A stretch of DNA of 7,708 nt from Spirochaetaceae bacterium (lineage in GTDB: Bacteria > Spirochaetota > Spirochaetia > Treponematales > Breznakiellaceae), in assembly GCA_031255655.1 (NCBI GenBank), contig JAIRSB010000174.1, positions 1-7,708 on the forward strand. The letters are read 5' to 3'. Positions within the stretch are counted from its first letter, which is position 1; each line of letters opens with the position of its first letter. Shown piece after piece: positions 5,714 to 7,708 of this stretch. Below the pieces are notes generated by a model that saw only the letters and a program-made list of their open reading frames with translations, searched no databases and was not told where the DNA came from. The position numbers and the translations under genes were made by a program.

Positions 5714-6590
5714 CAATGACTCCTACAAGCGGCGCTTCCGCGTCATTGCTGTTCGCCGTTTCAGCCTCGTCTTGACTTGCGGCCAGCGGTATCGAATCAT
5801 CGTTATTCTCGTTTGCCGCGCCGCGGGCGGGACGGTCAAGCAGATCGCGCAGTTTCGACTGAATTTCCGAAGGTGAAAGATCGTAGTAAATTTGCGCCTC
5901 GTAAGCCAGCGATATGGCGCCGCTTTCCTCAGACACTACAAGTACGACGGCGTCCGACTGTTCGGACATTCCGAGAGCCGCACGGTGCCGCGTTCCAAAA
6001 CTTTTCCGTATATTCTGCTGTTCAGAAAGCGGCAAAAAACATCCGGCGGCGGTGATGCGTCCGTTTTGAATCACCATCGCCCCGTCATGCAGCGGCCCGT
6101 CAAACTGAAAAACGGTAACAATCAGCGTTGAGGAAATCTCGCCGTTTATACGGGTTCCCGTTTCGATTATGTTTTTTATGTTCGTGCGGCGAGGGAAAAT
6201 AATCAACATACCGCGCCGCTGCTCCGAAAGTATCTCGGCGGCGTTGACCACTGCCTCAAGCTGCCCGAGCCGCGGTTTTGTGTCCGGTCTAAAAATTCCG
6301 GTCAGCCCCAGTTGAATTATCAGCTTGCGCAGCTCCGGCTGAAAGACAATGGCGACCGCTATCAAAAGACCGGGCGCCATCAAGTTCAAAATCCACAACA
6401 AGGTATCCAGTTTCAGCACATAAGCGACAGAGAATATGAGAGCAAGAAATCCCGCGCCTTTCAAAAGCTGCATAGCTTGCGTTTTCGCCAGCAGTCCGTA
6501 AATCGTGTATATTAAAAAAGCAAGTATTACTACATCAAGAATGGGATTTATTTCATTATAAAATTTCTGCGCTGTTTCAAACCAGTTCAT
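5679..6590 (-). CDS. cdaA: Diadenylate cyclase CdaA (c-di-AMP synthase)
   Basis: This 303-residue membrane enzyme condenses two ATP into c-di-AMP, a messenger controlling potassium and osmolyte transport and cell-wall stress. Three membrane helices occupy about 17-35, 43-60 and 63-83. They are followed by the conserved IVFQPELRKLIIQLG and a cytosolic DAC (DisA_N) domain to about 250. Both catalytic motifs are intact: DGA at 169-171 in PLHDGAMVI and RHR at 201-203 in GTRHRAALGMSE, followed by SDAVVLVVSEESGAIS. The C-terminal 50 residues (about 254-303) are acidic and low in complexity, an extension beyond the DAC domain. The last dozen codons overlap the start of the ybbR-like gene. The gene heads the operon cdaA-ybbR-DUF2225. 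The chosen ATG has no strong ribosome site (GGGG lies about 13-16 bases upstream), but the N-terminus aligns with the family. No convincing promoter was found in 6591-6769. Confidence 0.96.
   Translation of the reverse strand: MNWFETAQKFYNEINPILDVVILAFLIYTIYGLLAKTQAMQLLKGAGFLALIFSVAYVLKLDTLLWILNLMAPGLLIAVAIVFQPELRKLIIQLGLTGIFRPDTKPRLGQLEAVVNAAEILSEQRRGMLIIFPRRTNIKNIIETGTRINGEISSTLIVTVFQFDGPLHDGAMVIQNGRITAAGCFLPLSEQQNIRKSFGTRHRAALGMSEQSDAVVLVVSEESGAISLAYEAQIYYDLSPSEIQSKLRDLLDRPARGAANENNDDSIPLAASQDEAETANSNDAEAPLVGVIDEPEKSIVKHQ
5720..5723 (-). promoter_or_regulatory. Ribosome binding site inside cdaA for the ybbR-like gene
   Basis: GGAG on the minus strand lies within the last codons of cdaA, 6 bases before the ATG at 5711-5713. 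It decides between that ATG and the in-frame TTG just upstream. Confidence 0.6.
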
Positions 6591-6769
6591 AGAGTGTAAG
6601 TTTACCCCGAAAGCCTATAAAAGTTAAGCGGGCGCGGATGACTAACAAAAAAGGCAGTGCAAACATAGAACAGTAATTCTCATTTAAGGTGTTATTTTTC
6701 CAAACAAAAATTGACACGCGGGGCGTGAAACAAGCGCTGTCTGATTATGGGGCTTTTGTATGGGCGGGC

Positions 6770-6806
6770 GGTCTTTATATTTGCGCTCCGCGCAAATATA
6801 AAGACC
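6770..6806. repeat. Perfect 17-bp inverted repeat with 3-base loop
   Basis: The arm at 6770-6786 (GGTCTTTATATTTGCGC) and its exact reverse complement at 6790-6806 flank the loop TCC. It lies between the end of the GLUG-repeat gene and cdaA, 4 bases from a second hairpin. Neither strand has a T run after it, so it is not a classical terminator. A cruciform-forming repeat, an RNA-stabilising structure or a fold in the cdaA leader are all possible. Confidence 0.8.
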
Positions 6807-6810
6807 AAGA

Positions 6811-6835
6811 GCCAACGCGCCGGAGGCGCGTTGGC
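6811..6835 (-). terminator. GC-rich hairpin just after the GLUG-repeat gene, possible terminator
   Basis: GCCAACGCGCC (6811-6821) pairs perfectly with GGCGCGTTGGC (6825-6835) over a 3-base loop. It begins only 7 bases past the stop codon of the minus-strand GLUG-repeat gene, the right place for a terminator. The bases that follow on the minus strand (TCTTGGTCTTTAT) are only mildly T-rich before the second hairpin starts, so the termination role is tentative. Confidence 0.5.
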
Positions 6836-6842
6836 TTGGAGT

Positions 6843-7708
6843 TTAGTTAGATGATTTCAATCTTAGCGTCGGGTAACCGTCCATAGTGATGTTGCCAAAG
6901 TCCCAGTTGTCCTCGCTGAATTTGAGGTCTGATACCCACGTAGCTTTAGTTTTTAACTCCGCAGCGGTTTTGCTCAAACCGTCTAAGCTGTCCGCTGTGC
7001 CGTCTGATACGACGCTCCCGTTAACCATCATGGTGGAAAGCGCGTAGTTGTTTGCCACCTGCCCATTGCCACTATGATAGCCTACTACACGATGAGCGAT
7101 TATATTGCTGCCATTACTACTTTGAGCGTTAATAGTTTCGTTAAGCACGGCAGAGTCTGAAATTTTTGCCCCGCCATTGGTGGTATTTGTGGATGCGTAA
7201 CGACCAACCAGTCCTCCGCCCGCGACTAATCCGCTCATCGCAGTCTTCAAATTGATGTCCGTTGTGGAATAGCTATTTTTAATTTCAACTTTTGAATTGT
7301 CTGTAATATCGCCGACTATGCCGCCTGCAACTAATACCCTTGCGTCAGCTGTATTGTTTGACAAGTCTGCGGTTATCTCACCTCCGGTACGGCAATTATT
7401 AATAGTTGTCGTACTCCCGCCAATTTTGCCAATCAGACCGCCGAATCCGCGTGTGTTGTTACCGCCACCCTGGGTGCGATCATCTTCAACAACATTTATA
7501 TTAATATCAGAACTGCAATTCTCTATTAATATTGTCGCATTGAGGCCTATTTCGCCGATCAGTCCGCCTGCTAACAAATATTGATTAGAAAGCTTGTAAT
7601 TCAAATTTCCGGTAATCGAGATGTTTCTCAGGGTGTACAATGTTGCGGATGCTGTTTTATTGGCAATATGGCCCACGACACCGCCAAAATGCGCTGAACC
7701 TGTCATTT
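6843..7708 (-). CDS. GLUG-repeat surface protein, C-terminal part (5' end outside window)
   Basis: At least 287 codons are open to the window edge, so the N-terminus, and any signal peptide, is missing. The ATG at 7704-7706 need not be the start. The visible part carries degenerate GLUG-type repeats spaced about 36-42 residues apart, with cores GGVVGHI (8-14), GGLIGEI (47-53), GGLIGKI (89-95), GGIVGDI (128-134) and GGLVGRY (164-170). Most are followed by N/S/T-rich strands ending in N-C or N-S pairs. The terminus has the usual closing block of these proteins: LDGLSKTAAELKTKATW, then NWDFGNITMDGYPTLRL. Such repeats are found in large bacterial secreted or surface adhesin-like proteins and probably form a beta-helical stalk. 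The binding partner is unknown. The gene is richer in A/T and Asn/Thr codons than its neighbours, as is common for this protein type. It ends 7 bases before a GC hairpin. Confidence 0.8.
   Translation of the reverse strand, partial: MTGSAHFGGVVGHIANKTASATLYTLRNISITGNLNYKLSNQYLLAGGLIGEIGLNATILIENCSSDININVVEDDRTQGGGNNTRGFGGLIGKIGGSTTTINNCRTGGEITADLSNNTADARVLVAGGIVGDITDNSKVEIKNSYSTTDINLKTAMSGLVAGGGLVGRYASTNTTNGGAKISDSAVLNETINAQSSNGSNIIAHRVVGYHSGNGQVANNYALSTMMVNGSVVSDGTADSLDGLSKTAAELKTKATWVSDLKFSEDNWDFGNITMDGYPTLRLKSSN

Noticed and set aside
6715..6746. TTGACA on the plus strand at about 6711 as a promoter
   Set aside because: The nearest -10-like box (GATTAT) is about 26 bases away and no plus-strand gene follows.

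Overview
The window looks like chromosomal DNA from a spirochaete, most likely Treponema-like. This is an inference from the type of small alanine/glycine-led lipoprotein, the cdaA-ybbR-DUF2225 gene order, a GLUG-repeat surface protein and a fairly balanced base composition. No rRNA or other phylogenetic marker is present, so the assignment is tentative.

Layout. Positions 1-440 hold no intact gene. There is a degenerate minus-strand reading frame with two internal stops (55-264), then two adjacent hairpins (311-344 and 354-376). A minus-strand gene at 441-920 encodes a small lipoprotein. The 600-base divergent region 921-1517 is the most puzzling part. It holds a near-consensus minus-strand promoter (1326-1354), a run of 14 G (1248-1261), several short hairpins and a strong minus-strand intrinsic terminator (1114-1156). 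Together these outline a structured transcript of about 205 nt, either a free small RNA or an attenuated leader of the lipoprotein gene. On the plus strand, a consensus promoter overlapped by a palindromic operator (1454-1502) drives a two-gene metal-resistance operon. Its genes are a CadC-type ArsR repressor (1518-1871) and a Zn/Cd/Pb P1B-type ATPase (1882-3864).

Convergent to cadA, with only 8 bp between stop codons, is a tightly packed minus-strand operon read right to left: cdaA (diadenylate cyclase, 6590-5679), the YbbR/CdaR-family regulator (5713-4736) and a DUF2225 protein with two CxxC pairs (4736-3873). The first pair overlap by 35 bp and the second pair share one base. Upstream of cdaA, 6591-6842 holds two strong hairpins but no gene. 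The right edge (6843-7708) is the C-terminal part of a GLUG-repeat, probably surface-exposed protein whose start lies outside the window.

How the genes work together. CadC senses Cd/Pb/Zn and represses itself and cadA until metal appears, when CadA exports it. CdaA makes c-di-AMP at the membrane and the YbbR protein is expected to bind and modulate it. The DUF2225 protein is a translationally coupled third member of unknown role, in the place where glmM is found in many Firmicutes.
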